Part shown: in pieces, positions 27,007-34,605 of the stretch | How positions within the stretch are numbered: the stretch's first letter is position 1 | How the letters are laid out: every line of letters starts with the position of its first letter | Source of the DNA: Parachlamydiales bacterium | GTDB taxonomy: Bacteria > Chlamydiota > Chlamydiia > Chlamydiales > Parachlamydiaceae | DNA: 64,000 nucleotides | Assembly (NCBI GenBank): GCA_020051075.1 | Contig: JAGVJP010000041.1 | Span: 24,766 to 88,765, forward strand | Direction: 5' to 3' | Notes under the pieces: model-generated | The model's database searches: none | The model's input: the letters and a program-made list of their open reading frames with translations, nothing else | What the model was told of the DNA's origin: nothing | Translations under genes and position numbers: made by a program

Positions 27007-27091
27007 CACTATCCTGCCCTATCTTTCCTATCCTCCCCATCCTGTCAATTTTACAGGATGGGGAGGATAGGAAAGATAGGGCAGGATAGTG
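27007..27091. repeat. Family B perfect hairpin, copy 4
   Basis: Two 39-base arms (27007-27045 and 27053-27091) are perfectly complementary around the 7-base loop CAATTTT. The arms begin CACTATCCTGCCCTATC. This is the most intact family B copy. A stretch just downstream (27099-27122, GGAGTGCGGAAGCC..) resembles the terminal repeat of the MITE-like element. Confidence 0.97.
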
Positions 27092-27178
27092 TGTTACTCA
27101 GGAGTGCGGAAGCCTTCTTCTGTCCGAGGGAGCAGTGTTGGCAGAACCGGTGAGTTGAGTCTTCTAGCCAGGGTTATC

Positions 27179-27691
27179 CTATTGCTGGACAGGAGGATAT
27201 TGCTCGAGAACGTCTGCTGCAAATTCTGCACGTAATTCTTCCACAAGAGGGTCAAGGTGCTCAAGAGAGGCAAGTTCGAAAAATCGAGTTGTTTCTGCAG
27301 GACTAGTGGACTTGCTCATCAAACCGGTGAGAGTTTTTAATTCCACAATCTCTGGATCGAGGAAGTATTTGCCAACTTTTGTGGCGAGGTGCGCAAGGAT
27401 GTTTTGAGCGATCACGTTGGTTCCCTGTTCGAGCGCATTTCTTTTTGCAGAACGTTCTGGGTTTTCATTATATGTTTTAATAAATTCTGCAAGGTATTCA
27501 TTAATTTCGAGCAATTTCTCATCAAGATTTTCTGGAGTTATCGTACTAGCAATGGGTGCATAACCTGGCAATATTTGATAAACCGTAGCCAAGAAAACTT
27601 TAGTCTTATAGCCTTCTATTCTATCATTAATTTGTGTTTGGACTTCTGGATTGTAAACTGTTTTAAAAGGTACTCCTGCTACGTTTGCCAT
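27179..27691 (-). CDS. Unknown helical protein, paralogue of the 27975 gene
   Basis: 170 residues, predicted mostly helical and soluble, without signal peptide. The C-terminal part, LTGLMSKSTSPAETTRFFELA and DPLVEELRAEF, aligns with IIGILAKFTSPDDVIAFFQIQ and HLVDHLNANF in the next gene upstream, so the two are diverged duplicates. ATG 27691 has AGGGGAA upstream. I know of no function. A family B hairpin follows the stop at about 90 bases. Confidence 0.75.
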   Translation of the reverse strand: MANVAGVPFKTVYNPEVQTQINDRIEGYKTKVFLATVYQILPGYAPIASTITPENLDEKLLEINEYLAEFIKTYNENPERSAKRNALEQGTNVIAQNILAHLATKVGKYFLDPEIVELKTLTGLMSKSTSPAETTRFFELASLEHLDPLVEELRAEFAADVLEQYPPVQQ

Positions 27692-27795
27692 TTTATTCCC
27701 CTGTTATTTTTTTTGTTTAAAAATGTTTATAACATATTTAGTGTGTTTTTGTCAACTAAATTCTGTTTTTTGAAAGAGTGATTGCGAAAGTCTTT

Positions 27796-27952
27796 ATGGA
27801 CTATATGGACAGGAATGGACTATATGGACAGGAATGGACTGTATAGACGAGACAAAATAGACAGGAGTTGAATTCGAATGATTGATCATAAAACATGTTC
27901 ATAATGAGTCCATTTTCGTCCATACAGTCCATGCCCATTGTCCATATCGAGT
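27796..27952. repeat. 19-bp tandem repeat and inverted arm
   Basis: Two exact copies of ATGGACTATATGGACAGGA (27796-27833) plus a partial third, opposed by the inverted arm CGTCCATACAGTCCATG..TTGTCCATATCG (27917-27952). It lies directly downstream of the 27975 gene stop. A related unit, GACTATATAGACAG, appears at 31621. Confidence 0.85.
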
Positions 27953-27974
27953 TTTGTAAGACCTCTCTCAAAAT

Positions 27975-28454
27975 TTATTCGAAGATCTTGTCTAGGGTCT
28001 GCTCGGTGAAATTAGCATTCAGATGGTCGACGAGATGATGAGTGTCATCGATTGACTGGATCTGGAAAAAGGCGATGACATCATCCGGTGATGTGAATTT
28101 TGCTAAAATTCCGATAATGGCCGGACTTATCGTTTTAGTGAATTGCATTCCGACACGGCTGGCAACTTGGTCGAGGACTTTTGTAAATAAGGGGTTTTTT
28201 ATCACCTCTTGCAATACTCTCTTGTTATCCTCAGAAACAGTCATTTTCATAAAATTGGTGAAATCGGTCCTCGTTTTTTCTGATATTTCCGGAGGAATTT
28301 TATGCGATAAAAGTTCTTTATTAGATTTAAATCCTTCACGGAGTAAAGTTGCAATTTTTACGACAATCACATCTTCTGTGGCTTTAATCGCATTTTCCAC
28401 TTGTTCTTTGATTACTGGATCGATAGTAGCGGCACTTTTAGTTGTTTTTGGCAT
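27975..28454 (-). CDS. Unknown helical protein, paralogue of the 27179 gene
   Basis: 159 residues from ATG 28454, chosen because AAAGGAGAG lies six bases before it; an in-frame start at 28487 has none. It starts MPKTTKSAATIDPVIKEQ and is helical and soluble. The shared segment TSPDDVIAFFQIQSIDDTHHLVDHLNANF (given here in parts: TSPDDVIAFF, LVDHLNANF) marks it as a duplicate of its neighbour. The function is unknown. A repeat hairpin follows its stop. Confidence 0.75.
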   Translation of the reverse strand: MPKTTKSAATIDPVIKEQVENAIKATEDVIVVKIATLLREGFKSNKELLSHKIPPEISEKTRTDFTNFMKMTVSEDNKRVLQEVIKNPLFTKVLDQVASRVGMQFTKTISPAIIGILAKFTSPDDVIAFFQIQSIDDTHHLVDHLNANFTEQTLDKIFE

Positions 28455-28506
28455 AAAACTCTCCTTTGTTTCATTAATCAGCCTCATTCTTCATTATATA
28501 CATTCA

Positions 28507-29469
28507 TTATTTTAATCGGAAGAAATCTCGGAACCACGAGATAAATTGCCCAATTCCTTCTTCGAGAGTCACCTTTGGGATAAATCCAAGTTTTTCCGTG
28601 CTCTCCGTAATGTCAGCAAAAGTGGCGACAACATCGCCGGGTTGGTGAGGTAAGAAGATTTTATGAGCTTTTCGGTTCAATCCATTTTCCAACAAAGAGA
28701 TGAGAGTGGAAAGTTCTTCTGGGTGATGGTGGCCCAGATTGAAAATTTCATGGGGGTAAGCTCGGTCTACTGCTGCTCCGATTCCAACAACAATGTCATC
28801 GATGTAAGTAAAATCGCGCTTCATTTGTCCGTGGTTATAGATTTCAATCGGTTGATTTTCCATGATTGCTCGAGCAAACATGAAATAGGCCATATCCGGC
28901 CGTCCCCATGGACCATATACCGTGAAAAAACGTAAGCCAGTGACGTTGATGCCGTACAAATGGTGGTAAGTTTGAGCCATCAATTCATTGGTTTTTTTCG
29001 TTACCCCATACAAACTTGCTTGCCTGTCTGTCCGGTCCTGAACTGAAAAAGGGGCGGTGTCATTCAATCCATATACTGATGAGGATGAGGCATAGATGAG
29101 AGGAATGTCAGGATTGTTTCGACAAACTTCTAGGATATTGAGAAATCCTTTAATATTAGCTTCTAAATAGGCGTGAGGGTTTTTTAAAGAATATCGGACG
29201 CCTGCTTGTGCGGCTAGGTGAACCAGATGGGTGATTTTGTGATCTCGAACGGCAGCCTGCAGGGCATCCTCGTTGCAGATATCCTCTTTGATGATGTCTA
29301 TCCCTTCAAGAGCTAGCAGCGAGGCTCGATTTTGCTTGAGAAGCGGATCGTAATAATCATTAAAGTTATCATAACCCAAAAGGAAATCACCTCTTCTCTT
29401 GAGGAAAAGTGCTGTATGGAATCCAATAAATCCAGCTGCGCCAGTGAGTAAAATTCTCTTTTGTTTCAT
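28507..29469 (-). CDS. NAD-dependent nucleotide-sugar epimerase
   Basis: 320 residues of the extended short-chain dehydrogenase type. The Rossmann motif GAAGFIGFH (10-18), the SSSSVYG serine-loop and the catalytic YGVTKK (Tyr/Lys, about residue 154) are intact. Segments such as AAQAGVRYSL and YIDDIVVGI match UDP-glucuronate 4-epimerases (CapI/LspL type), which make UDP-galacturonate for surface polysaccharide; UDP-glucose 4-epimerase activity cannot be excluded. The ATG overlaps the parB stop by four bases, so the two are coupled, an unusual pairing. Confidence 0.88.
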   Translation of the reverse strand: MKQKRILLTGAAGFIGFHTALFLKRRGDFLLGYDNFNDYYDPLLKQNRASLLALEGIDIIKEDICNEDALQAAVRDHKITHLVHLAAQAGVRYSLKNPHAYLEANIKGFLNILEVCRNNPDIPLIYASSSSVYGLNDTAPFSVQDRTDRQASLYGVTKKTNELMAQTYHHLYGINVTGLRFFTVYGPWGRPDMAYFMFARAIMENQPIEIYNHGQMKRDFTYIDDIVVGIGAAVDRAYPHEIFNLGHHHPEELSTLISLLENGLNRKAHKIFLPHQPGDVVATFADITESTEKLGFIPKVTLEEGIGQFISWFRDFFRLK

Positions 29470-30293
29470 TCTTTCTGGTTAACTCCAATGAGGGCAAGCA
29501 ATCTGTCGAGATCATCATAACCATAATAGTCGAGAGTGATTCGACCTCGTTTTCCTTTGGCTTGAATTGAGACTTTTGTTCCTAACTGCTCTCGCAGCTG
29601 TGCTGCTAACTGTTCTAGATAAAAATTCCTCGGCGCATAGCTCAATTTCTGTTTGACAGCCTTTTCTGCTATGCGGGCAGCCCCTTTTTCTGCTTCTCTG
29701 ACAGAAAGATCGTCGCGCAGGATGAGTTCATGCAATAAGAGCTGTTTTTCTTCCTCTTCCAATGAAAGAATCGCTTTGGCATGGCCCATGGTGATGAGCT
29801 CTTTTGACACGCTCTCTTGAATGACTGGTGGGAGTGTTAACAACCGAAGGTAATTGGCGATTGTCGATCGTTTTTTTCCAAGCCGGCTTGCTATCGTCTC
29901 TTGATTCAAGTTGAATTCGCTCATCAGTTGCCGTAATGCCTTGGCTATTTCTAGGGCATTGAGATCGACGCGTTGAATGTTCTCAATCAGCGCCGCTTCT
30001 GCCGAGGTTGAGTGGTTCGTTTTTCGAACGAATACAGGGATTGCTGTCAACCCCGCGAGCTGTGCTGCACGAAAACGGCGTTCGCCAGAGACCAATTCAT
30101 AGAGCGCTGAATCTGGAAGTGGGCGAACAAGGGGAGGGTGAATGAGTCCGACTGATCGGATCGATTGGGCGAGCTCTTCTAGATCTTCTGGTTTGAAGAT
30201 TCGCCTTGGTTGATAAGGATTCAATACAATCTGCTCAACAGGGACAAGTTTTAGCTCTTCTTGCAAAAGAAAATTGGCAGTTTCAGGGATCAT
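29466..30293 (-). CDS. parB: Chromosome-partitioning protein ParB
   Basis: 275 residues. The ParB/Srx CTPase domain has NPYQPRRIFKPEDLEELAQSI split as NPYQPRR and the box ELVSGERRFRAAQLAG (GERR). The central helix-turn-helix is LNQETIASRLGKKRSTIANYLRL (NQETIASRLGKKRSTIANYL), and a C-terminal dimerisation domain follows. Length is normal. It binds parS near the origin and acts with a ParA not seen here. I found no TGTTTCACGTGAAACA site in the window. ATG 30293 has only a weak ribosome site. Confidence 0.95.
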   Translation of the reverse strand: MIPETANFLLQEELKLVPVEQIVLNPYQPRRIFKPEDLEELAQSIRSVGLIHPPLVRPLPDSALYELVSGERRFRAAQLAGLTAIPVFVRKTNHSTSAEAALIENIQRVDLNALEIAKALRQLMSEFNLNQETIASRLGKKRSTIANYLRLLTLPPVIQESVSKELITMGHAKAILSLEEEEKQLLLHELILRDDLSVREAEKGAARIAEKAVKQKLSYAPRNFYLEQLAAQLREQLGTKVSIQAKGKRGRITLDYYGYDDLDRLLALIGVNQKE

Positions 30294-30468
30294 ATCTCAA
30301 TATCTCAAAGAATTTGGTGAAAAATATTAGCTATTTTATTATGATTTTTTTAAATTATCTCGACTTTGTATAATTTTAAGCAAGCGTTTGCTCGCTTAGA
30401 CTGTTGAACGCAATACCGTGTGCGGGCAAAACCATGCTTGTAGATGGGACAACAATGGATATCAAAAT

Positions 30469-31230
30469 ATGGGAAAAACATCACGACCTTCATCGTTAAA
30501 TATTATCGACGCCTCTGATGAGTGGACTTCTCACCCTGCTGTCGAATGGTTAAGTGCGAATAAGCAGATTATTCTCTGGGGTTTTCTCGCCCTTCTGCTG
30601 CTGCTGATCGGTGCTTATCGATTCATTTCGCACTCTAATCATCAAGCTGAAAATGACTATTATCGTGCAGAGACTGTTTTTGCACAATTCCAAAAGGAAA
30701 CTTTTGGAGGAAATGAGGAATCAGCTGCAGCAAGTCTAAAAGAGTTGGAAGCGATTATCGAACGGCATCCCGAACTTAAAGCTAAATATGAAGGACAACT
30801 CGCTCAAGATCTTTTAATAGCAGGTAAGGCAGTTCAGGCGACTCCTTTGGCGGAAGAGGTTTTTAAGCGGACCCTTGCAGATGCCATTCAACTTTATCAA
30901 GATTATTCGGTTGCCACTCTTCTGATCAGTGAGAATCAATATGAAAAGGCTTTGCAACAAACTCAGCAACTCCAACAACATCTGAGTCAATTTGTTAATG
31001 AGAAGAGTTTCGAAAACCTATTTGCCTATAATTTTCTACGGTTGGCAATGCTGCATCAACAGCTTGGACATTCCGAAGAGGAATTAAAAGTCTGGGAGAC
31101 TATAGAGAGTCTTCCAATTAATTTAAAAAATGTCTTAGAAAGTACTCAAGGCCAGACATTCAATCAAGGGAAAGGTTCCCTCGCTGATTACATCAATCAA
31201 CGGAAAAAAGCCTTAAAAACAGCAAGATAG
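30469..31230 (+). CDS. Membrane-anchored TPR-like protein
   Basis: 253 residues from ATG 30469 (MGKTSRPSSLNI), preferred because the longer frame to 30418 adds an unlikely Cys-rich N-terminus; neither has a good ribosome site. One membrane segment (IILWGFLALLLLLIGAY) follows a short cytoplasmic tail, then a helical periplasmic domain with TPR-like pairs, the layout of YfgM-type ancillary chaperones of the Sec translocon. I cannot confirm that role. The last codons (KTAR, stop) are formed by the family A repeat that follows. It is divergent from parB. Confidence 0.78.
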   Translation: MGKTSRPSSLNIIDASDEWTSHPAVEWLSANKQIILWGFLALLLLLIGAYRFISHSNHQAENDYYRAETVFAQFQKETFGGNEESAAASLKELEAIIERHPELKAKYEGQLAQDLLIAGKAVQATPLAEEVFKRTLADAIQLYQDYSVATLLISENQYEKALQQTQQLQQHLSQFVNEKSFENLFAYNFLRLAMLHQQLGHSEEELKVWETIESLPINLKNVLESTQGQTFNQGKGSLADYINQRKKALKTAR

Positions 31231-31450
31231 GTAGGATGGTAACTTCTCAGAATTAAAGAACAGGATAGGCAGGATCGCAAGCGGCAGGATAAGCAGGATA
31301 AAGATAGATAATGAATGATGGGAAGCTGAAATTAATTTTTCTCTTTTTAAACCTTTTCCTGATTTTTCCTAATCATCTTGCTTATCCTGCCGCTTGCGAT
31401 CCTGCTTATCCTGTTTTGTCCCTTTTGTCTTATCCTATTCATCTTGTTTT
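31218..31450. repeat. Family A palindromic locus 4
   Basis: The left arm AACAGGATAGGCAGG, core GGATCGCAAGCGGCAGG, is mirrored by CCTGCCGCTTGCGATCC further right (31386-31403). Both arms share the AAG core variant. The locus begins inside the last codons of the upstream gene. Confidence 0.92.
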
Positions 31451-31786
31451 GGAAGGGGAGTAGTATATGATTGCGAATTAATTTTTTGGATGATAAATAT
31501 TATCCTGTAGAATTGTTGAATTTGTTCTTTCTTTGTTTTGAGTCATTTGGCTTAAAATAAAATAAGAGCAGAACATATCCCAAAGGGTGGAACGATGGAG
31601 CCGAAAGGGAGGTGACATTAGACTATATAGACAGAGCTCGAAGCCACAAAGATTGGGATTTTTTTGGAAAATATGAATAAAGTGATGAAAAAGAGTGTTT
31701 AGACAGACAAGTTTTCTTCAAAAAAAGAAGACGTCTGTTTCTAAGCACAGTTAAAACTACCTTTGTAAGGTAGATGGAGATTAGTT
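31451..31786 (+). other. Gene-free stretch with hairpins before a small gene
   Basis: No open frame is convincing. AGACAGAC..TCTTC at 31701 pairs with GAAGA.GTCTGTTT at 31728-31742 across an A-rich loop, and CTACCTT at 31757 pairs with AAGGTAG. Just before, GAGCCGAAAGGGAGGTGAC resembles a ribosome site, but no frame of note follows. This may be the structured leader, or a small RNA, for the 55-codon gene at 31787. Confidence 0.4.
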
Positions 31787-31954
31787 GTGAGCAAATTGAA
31801 TCGCTCGCTCGTTCTCGAAAATCTTCAAGAACAAAATATTGCTCTTGAAGAACTGTTTCCAGGACGACATCTATCTATCAGTAGTGTGGAAGTTGAAGAA
31901 CAAATGATTACAGAAATTGTGAAAATCAGCGGAAGCATTACCGTTTCTTTCTAA
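31787..31954 (+). CDS. Small acidic protein, 55 residues
   Basis: A GTG at 31787 with GGAG eight bases upstream opens a 55-codon frame beginning VSKLNRSLVLENLQEQN (Met at start when translated) and ending KISGSITVSF. It is acidic with a helical first half (EEQMITEIVKI later). A clear terminator follows 20 bases after the stop, supporting a real transcript. It is below the usual gene-calling size and matches nothing I know. Confidence 0.55.
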   Translation: MSKLNRSLVLENLQEQNIALEELFPGRHLSISSVEVEEQMITEIVKISGSITVSF

Positions 31955-31974
31955 ATGAAAGAATAAACACGTGT

Positions 31975-31998
31975 GGGGCAGCTCTCTTGAGCTGCCTC
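31975..31998 (+). terminator. Hairpin after the 55-residue gene
   Basis: GGGGCAGCTC pairs with GAGCTGCCTCC around TCTT, then CTCTGTTTAATC. The stem is strong, with a modest T-tract. Confidence 0.65.
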
Positions 31999-32008
31999 CT
32001 CTGTTTAA

Positions 32009-32079
32009 TCTTAATCTTGATCTTAATCTGTTCAGGGCAAAATGTGTGAATGAACAGATTAAGATCAAGATCAAGCTTT
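32009..32079. terminator. Long inverted repeat, bidirectional terminator
   Basis: CTTGATCTTAATCTGTTCA (ending 32034) is perfectly inverted by TGAACAGATTAAGATCAAG (from 32051), followed by ATCAAGCTTTTTG and, on the other strand, by A/T-rich sequence. It sits between the small plus-strand gene and the minus-strand dehydrogenase stop. Confidence 0.85.
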
Positions 32080-32084
32080 TTGTG

Positions 32085-33074
32085 TTAAAGTGTTAACACA
32101 GCAGACCCGGAGATCTTCCCTCGCTTTAAGTCATCAATTGCTTCATTTGCCTTGTCTAATGGATAGGGTGTGACTTTTGTCTCTATTTTGACATGTTTTA
32201 ATAAATCAAAGAATAGTAGGCCATCTTCCCTAGTTAAATTCGTCACCGAACGTAGAATTCTCTCTCCATACAGGATGGAATAGGGGAAGGATGGAATGTC
32301 TGACATGTGAATTCCCGCACAGATGACAGACCCTCCCTTTTTAACTGCTTGCAGGGCTAGTGGGACGAGTTCTCCAGCAGAAGCAAAGATCAGCGCCGCG
32401 TCAAGTAGTTGAGGAGGCGTTTCGTCTGAATCTCCTGTCCAAACAGCTCCAAGGCTTTCTGCAAAAAGCTTTGCTTCCTTATCACCCTTTCTTGTAAAAG
32501 CGAAGACTTCCTGATTTTGGCTGCGGGTGATTTGGATGAGGAGGTGCGCTGCAGCGCCAAATCCATAGAAACCCAGCCGTTTGACATTGGCTCCAGCTAA
32601 GCGAAGTGAGCGAAAACCAATCAATCCTGCGCAGAGAAGAGGTGCTGCATGGATAGATGGGTAGGAAGAGGGGATAGGGAAAATGAAGTTCTCATCGGCA
32701 AGGCAATATTCTGCAAATCCACCATTTAAGGTATAGCCTGTATAGGAAGCATTATCGCAGAGGTTTTCTTGGTTCGCTAGACAATAAGGGCATTGGCCGC
32801 AACTTCTGCCTAGCCATGGGATACCTATCCGTGTTCCAATTGGAAAACGGTCCGCATGAGGGCCCTTAGCGGCAATCGTTCCAATAACTTGGTGCCCTGG
32901 GATGAGGGGGAGCTTGGGGTGGGGCAATTCTCCGTCATAGATATGCAAATCAGTGCGGCAGATTCCGCATGCCTCCACTTGGATGAGCACTTGTCCGTTT
33001 TCAGTCGGTGCAGGAATCGCAACATCCAAAAGCTGTAATGGCTGGTGAGGACATTGTAGAACCATAGCGCGCAT
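32085..33074 (-). CDS. Zinc-dependent alcohol dehydrogenase (MDR family)
   Basis: About 329 residues from ATG 33074 (MRAMVLQCP), which has AGGTGA five bases before it; an in-frame ATG at 33095 directly abuts the upstream stop. Catalytic zinc ligands are in CGICRTDLHIYDGELP and PGHQVIG (Cys, His), and the structural zinc cysteines in GRSCGQCPYCLANQENLC. A Rossmann region contains GFYGFGAAAHL. It resembles AdhP-type propanol/ethanol dehydrogenases. NAD(P) preference and substrate are unknown. It is in a run with the polysaccharide-export gene. Confidence 0.92.
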   Translation of the reverse strand: MRAMVLQCPHQPLQLLDVAIPAPTENGQVLIQVEACGICRTDLHIYDGELPHPKLPLIPGHQVIGTIAAKGPHADRFPIGTRIGIPWLGRSCGQCPYCLANQENLCDNASYTGYTLNGGFAEYCLADENFIFPIPSSYPSIHAAPLLCAGLIGFRSLRLAGANVKRLGFYGFGAAAHLLIQITRSQNQEVFAFTRKGDKEAKLFAESLGAVWTGDSDETPPQLLDAALIFASAGELVPLALQAVKKGGSVICAGIHMSDIPSFPYSILYGERILRSVTNLTREDGLLFFDLLKHVKIETKVTPYPLDKANEAIDDLKRGKISGSAVLTL

Positions 33075-33095
33075 GAGGTCACCTACTTCTGGCAT

Positions 33096-34145
33096 CTATT
33101 TTTGATTAGATATTGGTATGATCATATTGTAGCTATTATACCCTGTTTGAAATCCAAGAAGAGTCGGTTGGAGCTGGCTGATAAAGCGATTCCAATCGGT
33201 GATTCTTCTTTCTGCGATATACACGACATCGCCCTCCATAAGCAAGAGAGAATTGTTTGGAACGGTTCTAATCTCTTGCCAGCTCAGATGGTAGATTTTT
33301 GGTCGTTTGAAATTTCCTCTAATCACATAGATCCCGCAATCACTCCCTGTAAAAGGGATGCCAGAAGCATGGGCGATAGCATCTCTCAAAGGGACAAAGC
33401 CGTGAGGCAATGGATAGACAATGGGATGATGAACCTCTCCCATGACCATGACAACTGAATCACGAGCTTGAGCGATATAAATTTTATCACCTCCTCGCAT
33501 CACAATATTTTGGGAGTCGTCTCCTTCAACAATAAGTTTATTCAGGTCGATAGGAAGTTGACACCCTTTTCGCAAAACATAGCTTTTAAAGTAATTTGCA
33601 TTGATAGGCAGTTTTGCTTTAGCGATAACTTCGCTCAGACGCACTTTTCCATCTACTTCGACAAAAGGAATTTTTGCACCGATGATTTGTACATACCGTG
33701 TTTTTCTTTTTTTGAAATCCACGAAAATTTGTGCATCGGGGAGCTGTTCTTGATAGTTTGATTCGATGACTGATCGTGCCTGATTTAAGGTTAAGCCACG
33801 AACATCAATGGGCGGCAACTCTGGAAGGCATAATTGGTGATTAGAGATTGTATAGCCAGAATGATCGTTGATAATTTGAAGGTTTCTCACCCGATCAGGC
33901 CGATTTGGGCAATAGAGGACGATCGAGAGGATATCTCCGTCGATCAGTTCTATTTCATAAGGCTCAAGCGTGGATTTTAGGCAGTGATTAAGCTTACTCT
34001 CTTCCATCTGCTGTATGGATTGCTTCCCTTGATAAATGAGAGAGGAGTCTGAAATAAACTCATCAATTCCGTACGTTGTGTCACTGTAAGGCAATGGGGT
34101 ACAAGAAGTTAAAAATATAACAAAAATTATCAAAAGTATGTGCAT
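33096..34145 (-). CDS. Polysaccharide-export outer-membrane lipoprotein (Wza-like)
   Basis: 349 residues with a signal and lipobox (IFLTSCTPLP; Cys15). The poly-export domain (YEIELIDGDILSIVLY; PPIDVRGLTLNQAR) is followed by SLBB-like segments (IIGAKIPFVEVDGKVRLSEVIAKA in two pieces; VMVMGEVHHPIVYPL) and MRGGDKIYIAQA. Such proteins form the outer-membrane channel for capsule or exopolysaccharide. No Wzc-like kinase or polymerase is next to it, so its system must be elsewhere or reduced. The small membrane gene at 34163 is 17 bases upstream. Confidence 0.88.
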   Translation of the reverse strand: MHILLIIFVIFLTSCTPLPYSDTTYGIDEFISDSSLIYQGKQSIQQMEESKLNHCLKSTLEPYEIELIDGDILSIVLYCPNRPDRVRNLQIINDHSGYTISNHQLCLPELPPIDVRGLTLNQARSVIESNYQEQLPDAQIFVDFKKRKTRYVQIIGAKIPFVEVDGKVRLSEVIAKAKLPINANYFKSYVLRKGCQLPIDLNKLIVEGDDSQNIVMRGGDKIYIAQARDSVVMVMGEVHHPIVYPLPHGFVPLRDAIAHASGIPFTGSDCGIYVIRGNFKRPKIYHLSWQEIRTVPNNSLLLMEGDVVYIAERRITDWNRFISQLQPTLLGFQTGYNSYNMIIPISNQK

Positions 34146-34162
34146 ATGCGTATAGCGTCTTT

Positions 34163-34480
34163 TTAACTAGAGATTGGTGTCTGCGAATGTTCTGGAGTGA
34201 CTGGCGGATGAATCCTGACGTCATTTTTTGCTGATGCAGGACGGAGCATGCCGATGAGGAGAATAGCGAGCAGACAAACACAGCTAAACATGGAAACGGT
34301 TTTTATATTCATTGGTTTAGGAGCTATTTGAGAGGTTCCAAATCGTATGCGGAGTTGCGAAAAAAAAGAAGATACGGCTTCTGTGATTTGTGTGGTAAGA
34401 AGAGAAGGATTGGGAAATAAATTAAACGATTGTGGCCATGCGAATAGACGTCCACAGAGCTCAGGGGTAATCATGAACAT
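34163..34480 (-). CDS. Small single-span membrane protein
   Basis: 105 residues with a hydrophobic segment near residue 68 (FSCVCLLAILLIGML) and a short Pro-rich tail (IHPPVTPEHSQTPISS). The N-terminal 60 residues are amphipathic. ATG 34480 or 34474 could be used; no strong ribosome site is visible. It is 17 bases upstream of the polysaccharide-export gene, so probably cotranscribed. I recognise no family. Confidence 0.55.
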   Translation of the reverse strand: MFMITPELCGRLFAWPQSFNLFPNPSLLTTQITEAVSSFFSQLRIRFGTSQIAPKPMNIKTVSMFSCVCLLAILLIGMLRPASAKNDVRIHPPVTPEHSQTPISS

Positions 34481-34605
34481 ACCATAAAAATGTGATTACA
34501 TAAGCTAACATACCAGTGATTTTTAAGAAAGGAAAAGGTTGCAAGTCAAATTGGATTTTTCCTATAATTCTAGGGTTAATAAGAATCTATGTCGGTATAT
34601 AATAA

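Noticed and set aside
29466..30468. parS site near parB
   Set aside because: No TGTTTCACGTGAAACA-like sequence was found in or around parB or elsewhere in the window by eye.
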